This document shows, piece by piece, positions 10,801 through 19,155 of a stretch of 46,922 nucleotides of DNA. How positions within the stretch are numbered: position 1 is the first letter of the stretch; every line of letters begins with the position of its first letter. The translations under genes and the position numbers were made by a program. Source of the DNA: Nocardiopsaceae bacterium (GTDB taxonomy: Bacteria > Actinomycetota > Actinomycetes > Streptosporangiales > Streptosporangiaceae); NCBI GenBank assembly GCA_017354375.1, contig JAFMRC010000004.1, positions 1 to 46,922 of the forward strand. The letters are read 5' to 3'. The notes below the pieces were generated by a model. It was not told the DNA's origin. It ran no database searches and saw only the letters and a program-made list of their open reading frames with translations.

Positions 10801-11071
10801 GACCGTTACGTATACCGACGGATCGACGCAGGCGATACCGGTGACGTTCGCGGACTGGACGCTCGGCGCGGGCGCGTACCCGCTGCCTCCGTCCGACGTC
10901 ATCGCCGCCACCACCGGGTACCGGAACCTCACCAGCGGCGGCAGCCAGCCGGTGAAGACGTACATATACGCGACCAGCGCGGCGCTCCAGTCCGGCAAGA
11001 CCGTGGCCAGCGTGACGCTGCCGACCGGATCCGGCGGTGACATCGGCATCTTCGCGATCGGCTCCAACTAA
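7859..11071 (+). CDS. GH92 family alpha-mannosidase, secreted, with NEW3-like domain
   Basis: Signal peptide MRLGYALIAGAAAAYVSFSGLAPASA; NPLIGTGGSGDTFPGPDMPFGMMQWGPDT, WDTYRGQAELEAMVAPAQASDTVTSML, EPSLEIPYEYDYAGAPYRTQQVVR. Confidence 0.93.
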   Translation: MRLGYALIAGAAAAYVSFSGLAPASASSLHQGGTASAPPAAAADPASLVNPLIGTGGSGDTFPGPDMPFGMMQWGPDTAPTRPDGGGYSYAASQVAGYSLTHLSGPGCGAYGDVPILPTTGAVGSNPAAATETFSHSEETARAGYYASTLGDGVAVKLTDATRSGIGTFSFPSSTRANLLLKLDDSQDPVDSATERVIGDDEVAGSVTAGHFCDNPNPLERSYTLHFNIVFSQPFTATSTWNGTSDSGSAIPGGVALTFNTTKDRTVTAKAGISFTSDANAAANREAEIPGWDFGAVRHANVAAWNAILGRIQVAGGSPATEAEFYTALYHSLLSPNVFSDVNGQYTGSDGKIHSVVPGHADYANFSGWDTYRGQAELEAMVAPAQASDTVTSMLDDYAQSGMLPKWSLGNGETFTQAGDPADAIIAGSYAFGARGFDARTALKDMITEATSSNDIRPGQATLGKDGYLPFDGSYGCCNFYGPVSTQLEYDTDDYAIASFARATGDAADYKAFATRAQNWENVYNPQTGYVQARMANGTWLGDFSPGTPSGFIEGTSAQYTPMVPFALRKLITAEGGDHAWVKRLNGLTSNLTSPGPANADLSNEPSLEIPYEYDYAGAPYRTQQVVREAERQLYSDAPSGIPGNDDLGALSAAYVWDSLGFSPQTPGTPVLALGSPAFPRIVINGKIRIYAPGAGGAAGSGGGNSGSGDSGGSGDAGGVAATNPYVHGLSLDGHPWNAPWVDFGALSHGATLSYRLGSRPDAGWGSSIRSAPPSDLLGGKAALTSAGPASGLILAPGSSGTGSVTVENLTSRPVTAAWSASPPSGVTLGATSGKLAVPANGTATARFTVTAGSKTGSYPVRVSAAGDDSALNVDVAKPGDAWPYYNDVGVSSDGQDVPEGYDGAGYTYSSNALAADGVKPGGTLSAGGLRYTWPDEQPGTLDSIWSAGQTVPLSLPSGSTRIGLLGSAIDAGSGGATGTLTVTYTDGSTQAIPVTFADWTLGAGAYPLPPSDVIAATTGYRNLTSGGSQPVKTYIYATSAALQSGKTVASVTLPTGSGGDIGIFAIGSN

Positions 11072-11746
11072 GACCAGGGCCGATGCCGCGGCGCGCGTGG
11101 CGGCGAGGGACCGGTCGGCCTCCGGGCGCGAGGCCGCCAGGTGCGGGGCGAGGCCGGCCAGGGTTAGCTCGGCGGCGACGCAGCGGATGTTCTCGTCGGG
11201 CACGCCGTACCGGCGGAAGTACGCCCGCAGGTACGAGAGCTGGAAATCGAATCCCTCGCCCGGGGTGCCGGGGCCGTAGGCGCCGCCACGGGCCCCGATC
11301 ACCATCACGCGGGTACCGGCGAGCACGCTCTCGCCGGTGTCCGGTTCGGTGAATCCTCCGGGGAAGGTAACCCGGTCGATCCATGCCTTCAGCGTCGCGG
11401 GCACCGAAAGGTTGTACATCGGCGCCCCGATGAGGATCGTGCCCGCGGCGCGAACCTCCCTGATCAGGGGCAGGGTCATCGCCCACTGCCGTTCCTCGGC
11501 CTCGGTCTCCGCCAGCGCGGCCACCTTGTCCAGCGGGACCGGGCCTTCTTGCCGCTCCACCCGGCGCCCGAGGGCGCAGAAGGCGGTATCCGGGGGCGGC
11601 ACCGGATCGACGGCCAGGTCCCGGTAGCGGTACCCGGCGCCGCCATTCGCGGCCTGCCAGTGCTCGGCGAACAGGGCGGTCAGCCGCCTGGTGACCGATT
11701 CGCTGGTGCGGTTGGCGCTGGAATCGAGGTGCAGCAGGGTCGTCAT
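10214..11746 (-). CDS. FMN-dependent NADH-azoreductase/NAD(P)H dehydrogenase-like flavoprotein; ORF lacks a stop near the expected C-terminus and runs antisense through GH92
   Basis: MTTLLHLDSSANRTSESVTRRLTALFAEHW..., GAPMYNLSVPATLKAWIDRVTFPGGF...VMVIGARGGAYGPGTPGEGFDFQLSYLRAYFRRYGV; expected enzyme end is near 11040. Confidence 0.8.
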   Translation of the reverse strand: MTTLLHLDSSANRTSESVTRRLTALFAEHWQAANGGAGYRYRDLAVDPVPPPDTAFCALGRRVERQEGPVPLDKVAALAETEAEERQWAMTLPLIREVRAAGTILIGAPMYNLSVPATLKAWIDRVTFPGGFTEPDTGESVLAGTRVMVIGARGGAYGPGTPGEGFDFQLSYLRAYFRRYGVPDENIRCVAAELTLAGLAPHLAASRPEADRSLAATRAAASALVLVGADREDADVTAGSGRQRHAGHGLAGLERRAGRVYVRLHRLAAAAGEVPVPGGGGDDVGRRQRVRARAERPVRERHRYRLRRSVGIRNGQRAGRPAAARVDSAAEQADPGRSRRQAERDGLPGRPDAVERSRLLVRPGVPQAARGERAAGLDAVGGQGVRRIGIPGPVVSLGHVLPVGGDAHVVVVRPRVARLGDVHVERGVVPGGADPDRVAAGLGPGGDGEPGGRGTVRGHGQLPGGGAERDPGRRAGRPRGGHRPRGEVLDRDRPGAGGAGREDEPAGGPG

Positions 11747-11848
11747 GGGGCGTCGGTGTCCCTTCGGTCGCGTGGCGTTCGTCATAAGGGGTGACGAGCC
11801 AGGGAACATGAAGGTGACCGGACGGGCCGGAGACGGAGGCACCAGCAC

Positions 11849-12787
11849 GTGGAGGAGCCGGACAGGCTGGCGGAGCGCTTCGATGAGCAGCGGGGAGGGC
11901 TTCACGCCATCGCCTACCGGATGCTCGGATCCTCCGTGGAGGCCGAGGACGCGGTGCAGGAGGCCTGGCTGCGGCTGGCCAGGGCCTGCCCGGGGGATAT
12001 AGAGAACCTGCTCGGCTGGCTGCGAACCGTGGTCACCCGGATCTGCCTCGACATGCTGCGATCGCGCGCCGCCCGGCGAGAGGATCTGCCCGGGGAACTG
12101 CCCGACGGATACGCCACGGGCAGCGGACATGGCGCGGGCGGCGTAGGCGTGCCGGACGGACTGCCCGGATCGGGCGGGCCGGGAGGCGGCGCTCCGGAGG
12201 AGCAGGCGGTGCTAGCCGACGCGGTCAGCCGCGCGCTGCTGGTCGTCCTGGACACGCTGGAGCCGGCCGAGCGGGTCGCGTTCGTGCTGCACGATATGTT
12301 CGGCGTGCCGTTCGGGCAGATCGCCCCGATCGTCGAGCGCACGCCGGCGGCCACGAAGAAGCTGGCCAGCCGCGCGCGGCAGAAGGTCAGGGGCACCCCC
12401 GCGGTTCCCGCGGAGCGGCTGGCCCAGCAGCGGCGGGTCGTGTCGGCCTTCCTGGCCGCCGCCAGGGACGGGGATCTCGCCGGCGTGCTGAACGTGCTGG
12501 CCCCTGACGTGGTGCGGCGTTCCGACCCCGCCGCGCTGCGACCCGGCGGCGCCGCCGTGGTCCGGGGCGCGCGGAACGTGGCGGAGGGAACGGTGCGGAA
12601 CATGGCCAGGGCCCGGCTCGCCGAACTGGCGCTCATCGACGGCGAGGTCGGCGCGATCGTGGTCACCCGCGGCCGACCGTGGATCGCTCTCACCTTCACC
12701 GTCGAGGACGGCGCGATCACCTCCTACGACGTCATCGCCGACCCGGTCCGGCTGCGGAACCTCTCCCTCGCGGTTGTCGACGTTTAA
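11849..12787 (+). CDS. ECF41/SigJ-type sigma factor with C-terminal SnoaL-like domain
   Basis: HAIAYRMLGSSVEAEDAVQEAWLRL, WLRTVVTRICLDMLRSR, FGVPFGQIAPIVERTPAATKKLASRARQKV, then FLAAARDGDLAGVLNVLAPDVV. Confidence 0.93.
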   Translation: MEEPDRLAERFDEQRGGLHAIAYRMLGSSVEAEDAVQEAWLRLARACPGDIENLLGWLRTVVTRICLDMLRSRAARREDLPGELPDGYATGSGHGAGGVGVPDGLPGSGGPGGGAPEEQAVLADAVSRALLVVLDTLEPAERVAFVLHDMFGVPFGQIAPIVERTPAATKKLASRARQKVRGTPAVPAERLAQQRRVVSAFLAAARDGDLAGVLNVLAPDVVRRSDPAALRPGGAAVVRGARNVAEGTVRNMARARLAELALIDGEVGAIVVTRGRPWIALTFTVEDGAITSYDVIADPVRLRNLSLAVVDV

Positions 12788-12998
12788 CGATGATGCGTTC
12801 CGTTCGAGATGGTGCCAGTGGTGTTAGTTTTTCGTAAGGGGTTTTCTTGCACTTTATGCCCGAACGTCCGAATATTTTTTACATTCGCCGGTTGAATTAT
12901 GTAATTAAATGCTTTACTTTCGGCTTGACAGTATTTGTCCGGTCGTGAGGTTCCCGCTGCCATCTCGTCCGATCTCATCCTTCTTTAGGAGGAACGTG

Positions 12999-13994
12999 AT
13001 GAAACGACTGTCCCAATCTCCCCTGAGACGCTGGGTCGTCGCGTCTACCGGCGTCGGCGCGATCCTGCTGGTATCGGGCGTGCTCGCCACGACCGGCGCG
13101 AACGCAGCGACTCACACAGTTACCAGCACCGCCGCGACCCACACGGCCGCGCCCGACGCCGCGAGCATCGGGAACAACCCCGACCCGACGAGCGGCCCGC
13201 ACCGGGAAGCCTACGACCCGATGACCGGCAAGATGGTCACCGTCTACAAGCCGAAGAGCACCACCCCGGTGCACCCCGAGAAGGTCACCCACCCCGCCAA
13301 GGACTCGATGGGAAAGGTCACCTCGGCGCACAGCAGCGGCAAGTCCAGCTCGTCGGTCACCCCCGCCGTGACCCAGCTGCCCGGCATCGACGTCAGCTCC
13401 TACCAAGGTGACATTTCCTGGTCCTCGGTTGCGCCGCACATCGACTTCTCCTACGCGAAGGCGACCGAGAGCACCAACTACACCAACCCGTATTTCTCCA
13501 ACCAGTACACCGGCCCGTACAACGCTGGCCTCATCCGCGGCGCCTACCACTTCGCGGTGCCGAACAACTCCGGCGGCTCCACCCAGGCTGACTACTTCCT
13601 CGCCCACGGCGGCGGCTGGTCGAAGGACGGGAAGACGCTGCCCGGGGCCCTGGACATCGAGTACAACCCGTATGGTTCCGAGTGCTATGGCCTCTCCCAG
13701 TCCGCGATGACGTCCTGGATCTGGTCCTTCGTCAATGAGTACGCGTACAAGACCGGCGTGTACCCGGTGATCTACTCGACCTACGACTGGTGGCACACGT
13801 GCACGAGCAGCGACTCCGGCTTCGCCAAGTACGACCCGTTCTGGATCGCCGACTACAGCTCCAGCGCGGGCACGCTGCCTGCCGGGTACACCTTCTACAC
13901 GTTCTGGCAGTACGCCGACTCGGGTTCCTACCCCGGTGACCAGGACGTATTCAACGGCGCCTACTCCCAGCTGCAGGCCATCGCCAACGGATAG
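12999..13994 (+). CDS. GH25 family lysozyme (secreted N-acetylmuramidase)
   Basis: AGGAGG 7-8 nt before ATG; signal peptide RRWVVASTGVGAILLVSGVLATTGANA; GIDVSSYQGDISWSSV, FSYAKATEST, GAYHFAVPN, LPGALDIEYNPYG, FWIADYSS. Confidence 0.93.
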   Translation: MKRLSQSPLRRWVVASTGVGAILLVSGVLATTGANAATHTVTSTAATHTAAPDAASIGNNPDPTSGPHREAYDPMTGKMVTVYKPKSTTPVHPEKVTHPAKDSMGKVTSAHSSGKSSSSVTPAVTQLPGIDVSSYQGDISWSSVAPHIDFSYAKATESTNYTNPYFSNQYTGPYNAGLIRGAYHFAVPNNSGGSTQADYFLAHGGGWSKDGKTLPGALDIEYNPYGSECYGLSQSAMTSWIWSFVNEYAYKTGVYPVIYSTYDWWHTCTSSDSGFAKYDPFWIADYSSSAGTLPAGYTFYTFWQYADSGSYPGDQDVFNGAYSQLQAIANG

Positions 13995-14020
13995 CCCGCT
14001 CCGGCACCGGTTTGACAGCA

Positions 14021-14068
14021 CCAAACGCGCATTCGGGTGGCATAGAGTCCGCCCGAATGCGCGTTTGG
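14021..14068. terminator. 20-bp hairpin downstream of the lysozyme gene
   Basis: CCAAACGCGCATTCGGGTGG / CCGCCCGAATGCGCGTTTGG, 19/20 paired, 8-nt loop. Confidence 0.7.
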
Positions 14069-14151
14069 CGCCAAGACGGGGGAACGTTCGCATACCGGGT
14101 CTCGTGCGGGGTACGCATCCTAGTGCAAGCCCGTAATCTCCGACTCGGGAA

Positions 14152-14691
14152 GTGATAGGAATGGCCGGAGTACTTCGGATGCGTCGCAGCAGGGGAGCAC
14201 TCACCGGATTCCTGCTGCTGATCCTCGGCGCGTGGGGCGGTCTCATCGCCTTCGTCGGACCGTACTTCCACTACGCCTACACGCCAGCCACCACCTGGAC
14301 GTACACCACGGACAGGCTGTGGCTGGAGATCCTGCCAGGCGCCGCCGTGTTCCTCGGCGGCCTGCTGGTCATGATGACCGCCGCCAGGCACGTCGCGATG
14401 TTCGGCGCGCTGCTGGCAGCCGCCGCGGGCGCCTGGTTCGCGCTCGGTACCCTGCTCAGCCCGTTGTGGAACCACAACGTGCCGCTGGGCGGCGTTCCCA
14501 CCGGGGCCACCGTGACGGCACGGATCGCGGAGCAGGTCGGCTTCTTCTCCGGCCTCGGCATCGTGGTCGTGTTCCTCGCGGCGATCGCGCTCGGACGGCT
14601 GCTCACGCTGCCGCCGGAGGCGACGCCGGAACCGGCCGAGCCCTACTCCGCCGACACCGCGCCGACGACGGTCCAGCCGACGATCGGCTGA
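14152..14691 (+). CDS. Four-TM membrane protein of unknown function
   Basis: Hydrophobic stretches GFLLLILGAWGGLIAFVG, ILPGAAVFLGGLLVMM, HVAMFGALLAAAAGAWFALGTLL, GLGIVVVFLAAIALGRLL; alternative start 14161. Confidence 0.75.
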   Translation: MIGMAGVLRMRRSRGALTGFLLLILGAWGGLIAFVGPYFHYAYTPATTWTYTTDRLWLEILPGAAVFLGGLLVMMTAARHVAMFGALLAAAAGAWFALGTLLSPLWNHNVPLGGVPTGATVTARIAEQVGFFSGLGIVVVFLAAIALGRLLTLPPEATPEPAEPYSADTAPTTVQPTIG

Positions 14692-14726
14692 TCGCCGGCG
14701 GGCCGCAAGGCTGACGGTAAGCGAAA

Positions 14727-14764
14727 GCCGGGTGGCCCGGCCCGAGAGGGCCGGGCCACCCGGC
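14727..14764. terminator. Bidirectional terminator-like hairpin between convergent genes
   Basis: Perfect 17-bp stem GCCGGGTGGCCCGGCCC / GGGCCGGGCCACCCGGC with GAGA tetraloop. Confidence 0.8.
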
Positions 14765-14807
14765 CCGCACGACTCACTCAGGCCCAGGCGGGCCTAGCTG
14801 GGCCTTA

Positions 14808-15125
14808 TCAGGCCATGTCCGGGCGCTGCACGGCCAGCGAGAACTGGGCGTTGCCCTGCTCATCGACCTTCGCGTCGAGCACCTTGTCCTGCAGGTAGGA
14901 CGCGGCGGTCGGCTCCAGGAAGACGCGCGCGCCCGCGGCCTCAATGACCTGGTCGTTCTCCGACGGCGCGGCCGCGGCCGCGAGCTGCAGCTCGCCCGGG
15001 GTTTCCGGCTGCTGCGGGGCGGACGACGTAATACGCAGGCCACCCCCTTCCGCACCTTCCGCGCCCTGGGGGGTGGACGTCACGGACTTGACGACCTCCG
15101 CGGCCGTCTCGGTCAGGAGCAGCAT
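14808..15125 (-). CDS. HesB/IscA-like family protein
   Basis: MLLLTETAAEVVKSVTSTP...GLRITSS...VFLEPTAASYLQDKVLDAKVDEQGNAQFSLAVQ. Confidence 0.7.
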   Translation of the reverse strand: MLLLTETAAEVVKSVTSTPQGAEGAEGGGLRITSSAPQQPETPGELQLAAAAAPSENDQVIEAAGARVFLEPTAASYLQDKVLDAKVDEQGNAQFSLAVQRPDMA

Positions 15126-15331
15126 GTTGCGGTTCCTCTCGTATACGTCTGCATGAATTGCCGAGGCTACCCGACGGGTCCACTACCACGTCAAACTCGG
15201 GTTACACACCGTAGGGATCTGGAGCCGGATGGACACTAGAGAGTCACCACGATCCGTTAGGGATCACATGGTCAGGGATCTTCAGGAGCCGAAAGGTGCG
15301 GAATTGGGGCGTGTGGCGATACGATCGCACA

Positions 15332-15712
15332 GTGTCCCCCAACACCGTGAATCTCGCTCAATCCCTCGCCGACACCGTTTCCGGACCCGAGGGTGACCTC
15401 CTCGCCGAACGCGAAGCCGCGGTTGAGTGGCTGCGCTCGGCCGGGCTGCTGGCCGAGGATACCGAGATAACCAACTCCGAGCACGGCGCGCTGCTGCGGC
15501 TGCGCGACGCGCTCCGCGACGTGCGCTCCGCCCGCTCGACCGGACGCGAGGATCGGGAGGCCGCCGCCCGGCTGTCCCGGGCGCTCGCCGACGGGCGGCT
15601 CGTCGTGACGGTCACCCCCGCGGGAGCCGCCAAGCTGGCCAGCTCGGCGCGCGCCCCCTACTCCAGCGTCGTGGCGGCGATCGCGATCGCCGTCGCCGAA
15701 GCCGACGGCTGA
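15332..15712 (+). CDS. ABATE-domain-like protein lacking a CGNR zinc finger
   Basis: NLAQSLADTVSGPEGDLLAEREAAVEWLRSAGLL resembles the N-terminal domain of CGNR regulators; ORF ends before any CGNR segment. Confidence 0.5.
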   Translation: MSPNTVNLAQSLADTVSGPEGDLLAEREAAVEWLRSAGLLAEDTEITNSEHGALLRLRDALRDVRSARSTGREDREAAARLSRALADGRLVVTVTPAGAAKLASSARAPYSSVVAAIAIAVAEADG

Positions 15713-15768
15713 GCCTAGGAACCGCATCCCCGGGGACCGCCCGCGGCGGTCGGCGCTTCCCTCGTGCG

Positions 15769-16584
15769 TCAGAATTCGGTGACGCCGGCGTCGGGGGCTA
15801 GCTCGTGGGCGGTGATGTACTTCGACTCGTCGGAGGCCAGGAAGAGAACGGTGTCGGCGACGTCCTCGGGCTGGGTCAGCTGGACGTCGATCATGTTCAT
15901 GAACATCGCGCCGAGCCGCTGGTCACCGGCCATGGCCGCGCCGAGTTCGGCCGCCATGTCACCGGATCCCATCGGCGTGTCGACGCCGGTGGGATGCACG
16001 CTGTTGACGCGGATGCCGTGCCTGGCCAGCTCGGCGGCGAACGCCTTGGCCATCCCGCGGATCGCGAACTTGCTGGTGGTGTAGGGGACCATGAACGGCT
16101 GGACCTTGAGCCCGGCGGCCGAGCTGATCAGGATGATCGAGCCGCCGCCCGCCCTGACCAGGTGCGGCGCCCCGGCCATGACGGTGTTCCAGGTACCGGT
16201 GACGTTCGTGCTGATCGTGTCCTCGTAGATCTTCGGGGTGACCTGGTCCCAGGCCTTCGGCACGCAGATCCCGGCGTTGGCCACGACGGCGTCCAGACGG
16301 CCCAGCCGGGCCACGCCGTCGTCCACGATCGTGCGCAGCCGGTCGAGGTCACGCACGTCGACGATGCCGGAGACGGCCCTTCGGCCCAGTCTCTCGACCT
16401 CCCCGACGGTCCCGGCCAGATCCTCCGGTGTCGCGGAATCGTAGGGCACGCTAGGCAGCGGCGCGCAGGCATCGACGACGATCACGTCCGCGCCCTCTTC
16501 CGCCAGCCGCACCGCGTCCGCTCTCCCCTGCCCGCGCGCCGCGCCCGTGATCAGCGCGACCTTGCCCGCTACCCGGTCCCCCAT
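15769..16584 (-). CDS. Mycofactocin-coupled-type SDR oxidoreductase
   Basis: GKVALITGAARGQGRADAVRLAEEGADVIVVDAC, VANAGI, YTTSKFAIRGMAKAFAAELARHGIRVNSVHPTGVDTPM. Confidence 0.88.
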   Translation of the reverse strand: MGDRVAGKVALITGAARGQGRADAVRLAEEGADVIVVDACAPLPSVPYDSATPEDLAGTVGEVERLGRRAVSGIVDVRDLDRLRTIVDDGVARLGRLDAVVANAGICVPKAWDQVTPKIYEDTISTNVTGTWNTVMAGAPHLVRAGGGSIILISSAAGLKVQPFMVPYTTSKFAIRGMAKAFAAELARHGIRVNSVHPTGVDTPMGSGDMAAELGAAMAGDQRLGAMFMNMIDVQLTQPEDVADTVLFLASDESKYITAHELAPDAGVTEF

Positions 16585-16756
16585 TCACATGCCCCTTCCC
16601 GCGAGGTCGCACTAGCCACGATGGCCTCATTATCCACATGGCGAGCAGCAGAGGGAACCGGCCTGAGCAGGACGTATTTCGCCCTGCCGGAACCCCGCAG
16701 TCCCGGCCTGCCCCTTCCACCCCTGATAGGTAGTCACGGGCCGTATCCAGGCCTCC

Positions 16757-16795
16757 GTGGAGTTTTCTCGCACTATATGTGTGAGAAAACTCCAC
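16757..16795. terminator. Long intergenic hairpin
   Basis: GTGGAGTTTTCTCGCAC-tatat-GTGTGAGAAAACTCCAC, 16/17 paired. Confidence 0.7.
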
Positions 16796-16994
16796 AAGGA
16801 AACGGCGGCGGCACGGAGGTGGTCGCGTGGATACCGAGGGTGGGTATTGACTGCCCTGTTGATCTAGCGTCAACGGCGCGTTGCTACGCCTACAGCCGTA
16901 GCAACGGCACTTTCATCCCCGTGGCGGTGGGCACAGCGGCGGGCGCAAGCGCCACGATCCGTTCGGGAAAATTGGTTGTGCCCGCCCGGGGACG

Positions 16995-17297
16995 TCAGGA
17001 CCTGACCAGGCGGGCGATCGCGCTGGAGGCTTCCTTGATCTTCTGCTGGGCGACCTCGCCGCCCTCCGCGGCCGCCTCGGCGACGCAGTGCCCGAGGTGA
17101 TCCTCCAGCAGCGCGACCGCGACAGCCTCAAGCGCGCTGGTGGCCGCCGACACCTGGGTGATGATGTCGATGCAGTACTTGTCCTCGTCGACCATCCGGT
17201 GCAGGCCCCTGACCTGGCCCTCGATCCTGCGAAGCCGGTTCAGGTACTTCTGCTTGTTCGCGGTGTATCCGTATTCGCTCAACGCAGTCGCCCTCAC
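16995..17297 (-). CDS. CsoR-family metal-sensing repressor (start uncertain)
   Basis: NRLRRIEGQVRGLHRMVDEDKYCIDIITQVSAATSALEAVAVALLEDHLGHCV: CsoR Cys/His/Cys fingerprint. Listed longer ORF start (17447) would pass through the predicted operator. Confidence 0.88.
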   Translation of the reverse strand: MRATALSEYGYTANKQKYLNRLRRIEGQVRGLHRMVDEDKYCIDIITQVSAATSALEAVAVALLEDHLGHCVAEAAAEGGEVAQQKIKEASSAIARLVRS

Positions 17298-17314
17298 TCC
17301 CGCGGGATTTACCT

Positions 17315-17329
17315 TACCCCTGCAGGGTA
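17315..17329. promoter_or_regulatory. Candidate CsoR operator
   Basis: TACCCCTGCAGGGTA G/C-tract pseudopalindrome immediately upstream of csoR. Confidence 0.55.
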
Positions 17330-17477
17330 CCATCCTCGGAATCGGCTGGGGGTTATGCTTTAAAAAGCCGGGTGTGACATAAAATGCCTGGTTTGCGCTG
17401 TACAGGGAGGATGCCGCGCGCGCACCAGGAGGAGGATGCCCACCCATGCGGGTGGGCTTGCGCGGAACGTGTCCTTT

Positions 17478-17522
17478 CGTCCTTCCGGGTAGCGAAGAGT
17501 CCCGCCGCTACCCGGAAGGACG
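17478..17522. terminator. 16-bp perfect intergenic hairpin
   Basis: CGTCCTTCCGGGTAGC / GCTACCCGGAAGGACG, 13-nt loop; a second small hairpin GCCCACCC-atgc-GGGTGGGC lies at 17438-17457. Confidence 0.7.
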
Positions 17523-17599
17523 ACCGGCCCTTACCCGGGAGGACGAGCGGTCGCATCGGCCGCGGGCCAGTTCCCGGAGCGGCGAGAGGGGCGGGGACC

Positions 17600-19036
17600 T
17601 CACCAGCGGGGTTCGCGGCGCTCGTAGGAGGGGTCGATGCGGCGCATGTAACCGGTGTCGTCGCGGGTGCGGATGCCGCACCGCAGGTACTGCTCGTGCA
17701 GGCGGGCCAGGGCGTCGGCGTCCAGGGTCACCCCCAGGCCCGGCGCGGACGGCACGCGGACCGCGCCGTCGGTGAACGTCAGCGGCTCGCCCGCGATCAC
17801 GTCCTCGGTCTTCCACGGCCAGTGGGTGTCGCAGGCGTACGTGAGGTTCGGCGCCGCGGCGGCCAGGTGCACCATGGCGGCAAGGCTGATGCCCAGGTGG
17901 GAGTTGGAGTGCATCGACATCCCGAGCCCGAACGCCTCACAGATTCCCGCCAGCACCATCGATTTCCTCAGCCCGCCCCAGTAATGGTGGTCGGACAGGA
18001 TCACCTGCACGGCGCCCTTGCTGACGGCGGGTGGCAGATGCTCGAACGCGACCACGCACATGTTCGTCGCCAGCGGCATCGGCGCCATCCTCGCGACCTC
18101 CGCCATCCCGTCGATGCCCGGCACCGGATCCTCGAGGTACTCGAGCACGCCGTCCAGCTCGCGGGCGACTCGGTGGGCGGTCTCCGGGAACCACGCGGCG
18201 TTCGGGTCGAGGCGGAGGGGATGGTGGGGGAAGGCGTCGCGGAGGGCCTTGACCGCCTCGATCTCATGCTCGGGCGGGAAGACCCCGCCCTTGAGCTTTA
18301 TGGCTGTAAATCCGTATTTATCGATCATCGTACGGGCTTGGGTGACGATCGTCTCGGGGCTGAACGCCGGCCCCCAGGGGTCGTGGGCGGTGACCGGGCT
18401 CTCCGGGCTGCCCGGGTGCGCGGCCCACTTGTAGAACAGGTAGGCCGAGAACGGCACCTCCTCGCGCACCGCCCCGCCGAGCAGGTCCGCGACCGGGCGG
18501 CCCGCCGCCTGGCCCTGGATGTCCAGGCATGCCACCTCGAACGCGGAGAACACGCGGTCGGCGGCCGAACTGTGCCCGATCAGCCCGGACGCGACCGGCG
18601 CGGGCATGTCGATCGGCGCGGGCATGTCGATCGGCGCGGATATGTCGATCGGCACAGGCACATCGCCCGCGACGGGAACCGGCGCGCCGTATGGCACGGG
18701 CGCCTCCCCCGCCTCCCCCGGAACCGGCCCGGGCTCGGAGTCGGGCGCCCGCGTCATGCCCGCCGGGGTCGGGGGCGCGGGCGCCGTGACCGCCTGAACG
18801 CGTCGGTAGATCTCCCCCATCCGGTAGACGTCCACGCCCTCGATCGCCGCGGCCACGGCGTTCAGCGCGGCCAGGTGGCGCTCGTCGCCGTAAGCTTCGC
18901 CGAGCCCAGTCAGCCCCGCGTCGGTGGCGACCTCGATGACTGCGCGCAGCGCGTACGGTTCATGCACTCCGACGGCGTTCAGCAGCGGCGGTTCCGCGAA
19001 CGCGACCGGAGTTATCGTCACTTTCGTGATCTTCAT
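17600..19036 (-). CDS. Enolase-superfamily (glucarate dehydratase/MR-MLE-like) enzyme with a low-complexity insert
   Basis: KITKVTITPVAFAEPPLLN..., IKLKGGVFPPEHEIEAVKALRDAFPHHPLRLDPNAAW, EYLEDPVPGIDGMAEV, ILSDHHYWGGLRKSMVLAGICEAFGLGMSMHSNSHLGISLAAMVHLAAA. ATG at 19036 follows AAGGAA. Confidence 0.9.
   Translation of the reverse strand: MKITKVTITPVAFAEPPLLNAVGVHEPYALRAVIEVATDAGLTGLGEAYGDERHLAALNAVAAAIEGVDVYRMGEIYRRVQAVTAPAPPTPAGMTRAPDSEPGPVPGEAGEAPVPYGAPVPVAGDVPVPIDISAPIDMPAPIDMPAPVASGLIGHSSAADRVFSAFEVACLDIQGQAAGRPVADLLGGAVREEVPFSAYLFYKWAAHPGSPESPVTAHDPWGPAFSPETIVTQARTMIDKYGFTAIKLKGGVFPPEHEIEAVKALRDAFPHHPLRLDPNAAWFPETAHRVARELDGVLEYLEDPVPGIDGMAEVARMAPMPLATNMCVVAFEHLPPAVSKGAVQVILSDHHYWGGLRKSMVLAGICEAFGLGMSMHSNSHLGISLAAMVHLAAAAPNLTYACDTHWPWKTEDVIAGEPLTFTDGAVRVPSAPGLGVTLDADALARLHEQYLRCGIRTRDDTGYMRRIDPSYERREPRW
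18597..18668. repeat. 18-bp minisatellite (4 degenerate units) within the enolase-superfamily gene
   Basis: GGCGCGGGCATGTCGATC x2, GGCGCGGATATGTCGATC, GGCACAGGCACATCGCCC. Confidence 0.9.
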
Positions 19037-19155
19037 CCGGTTTCCTTGGTCAGTTTCCATGGTCGCTGTTGCGGATTCGGCTGGCAACAGGTAGCCAGCT
19101 GCGGCACACTAGTCGTGGCATTTGGTAATTATCCCACTTCGCTAGGTGGCAGCTG

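Noticed and set aside
12788-12998. Possible riboswitch (e.g. ydaO-like) in the AT-rich leader upstream of the lysozyme gene
   Set aside because: Leader is long and AT-rich with a TTGACA at 12925, but I could not find the conserved ydaO or other riboswitch core motifs.
12975-14246. 423-aa minus ORF antisense to GH25 lysozyme
   Set aside because: Antisense artefact (Val/Gly/Arg-rich), no domain.
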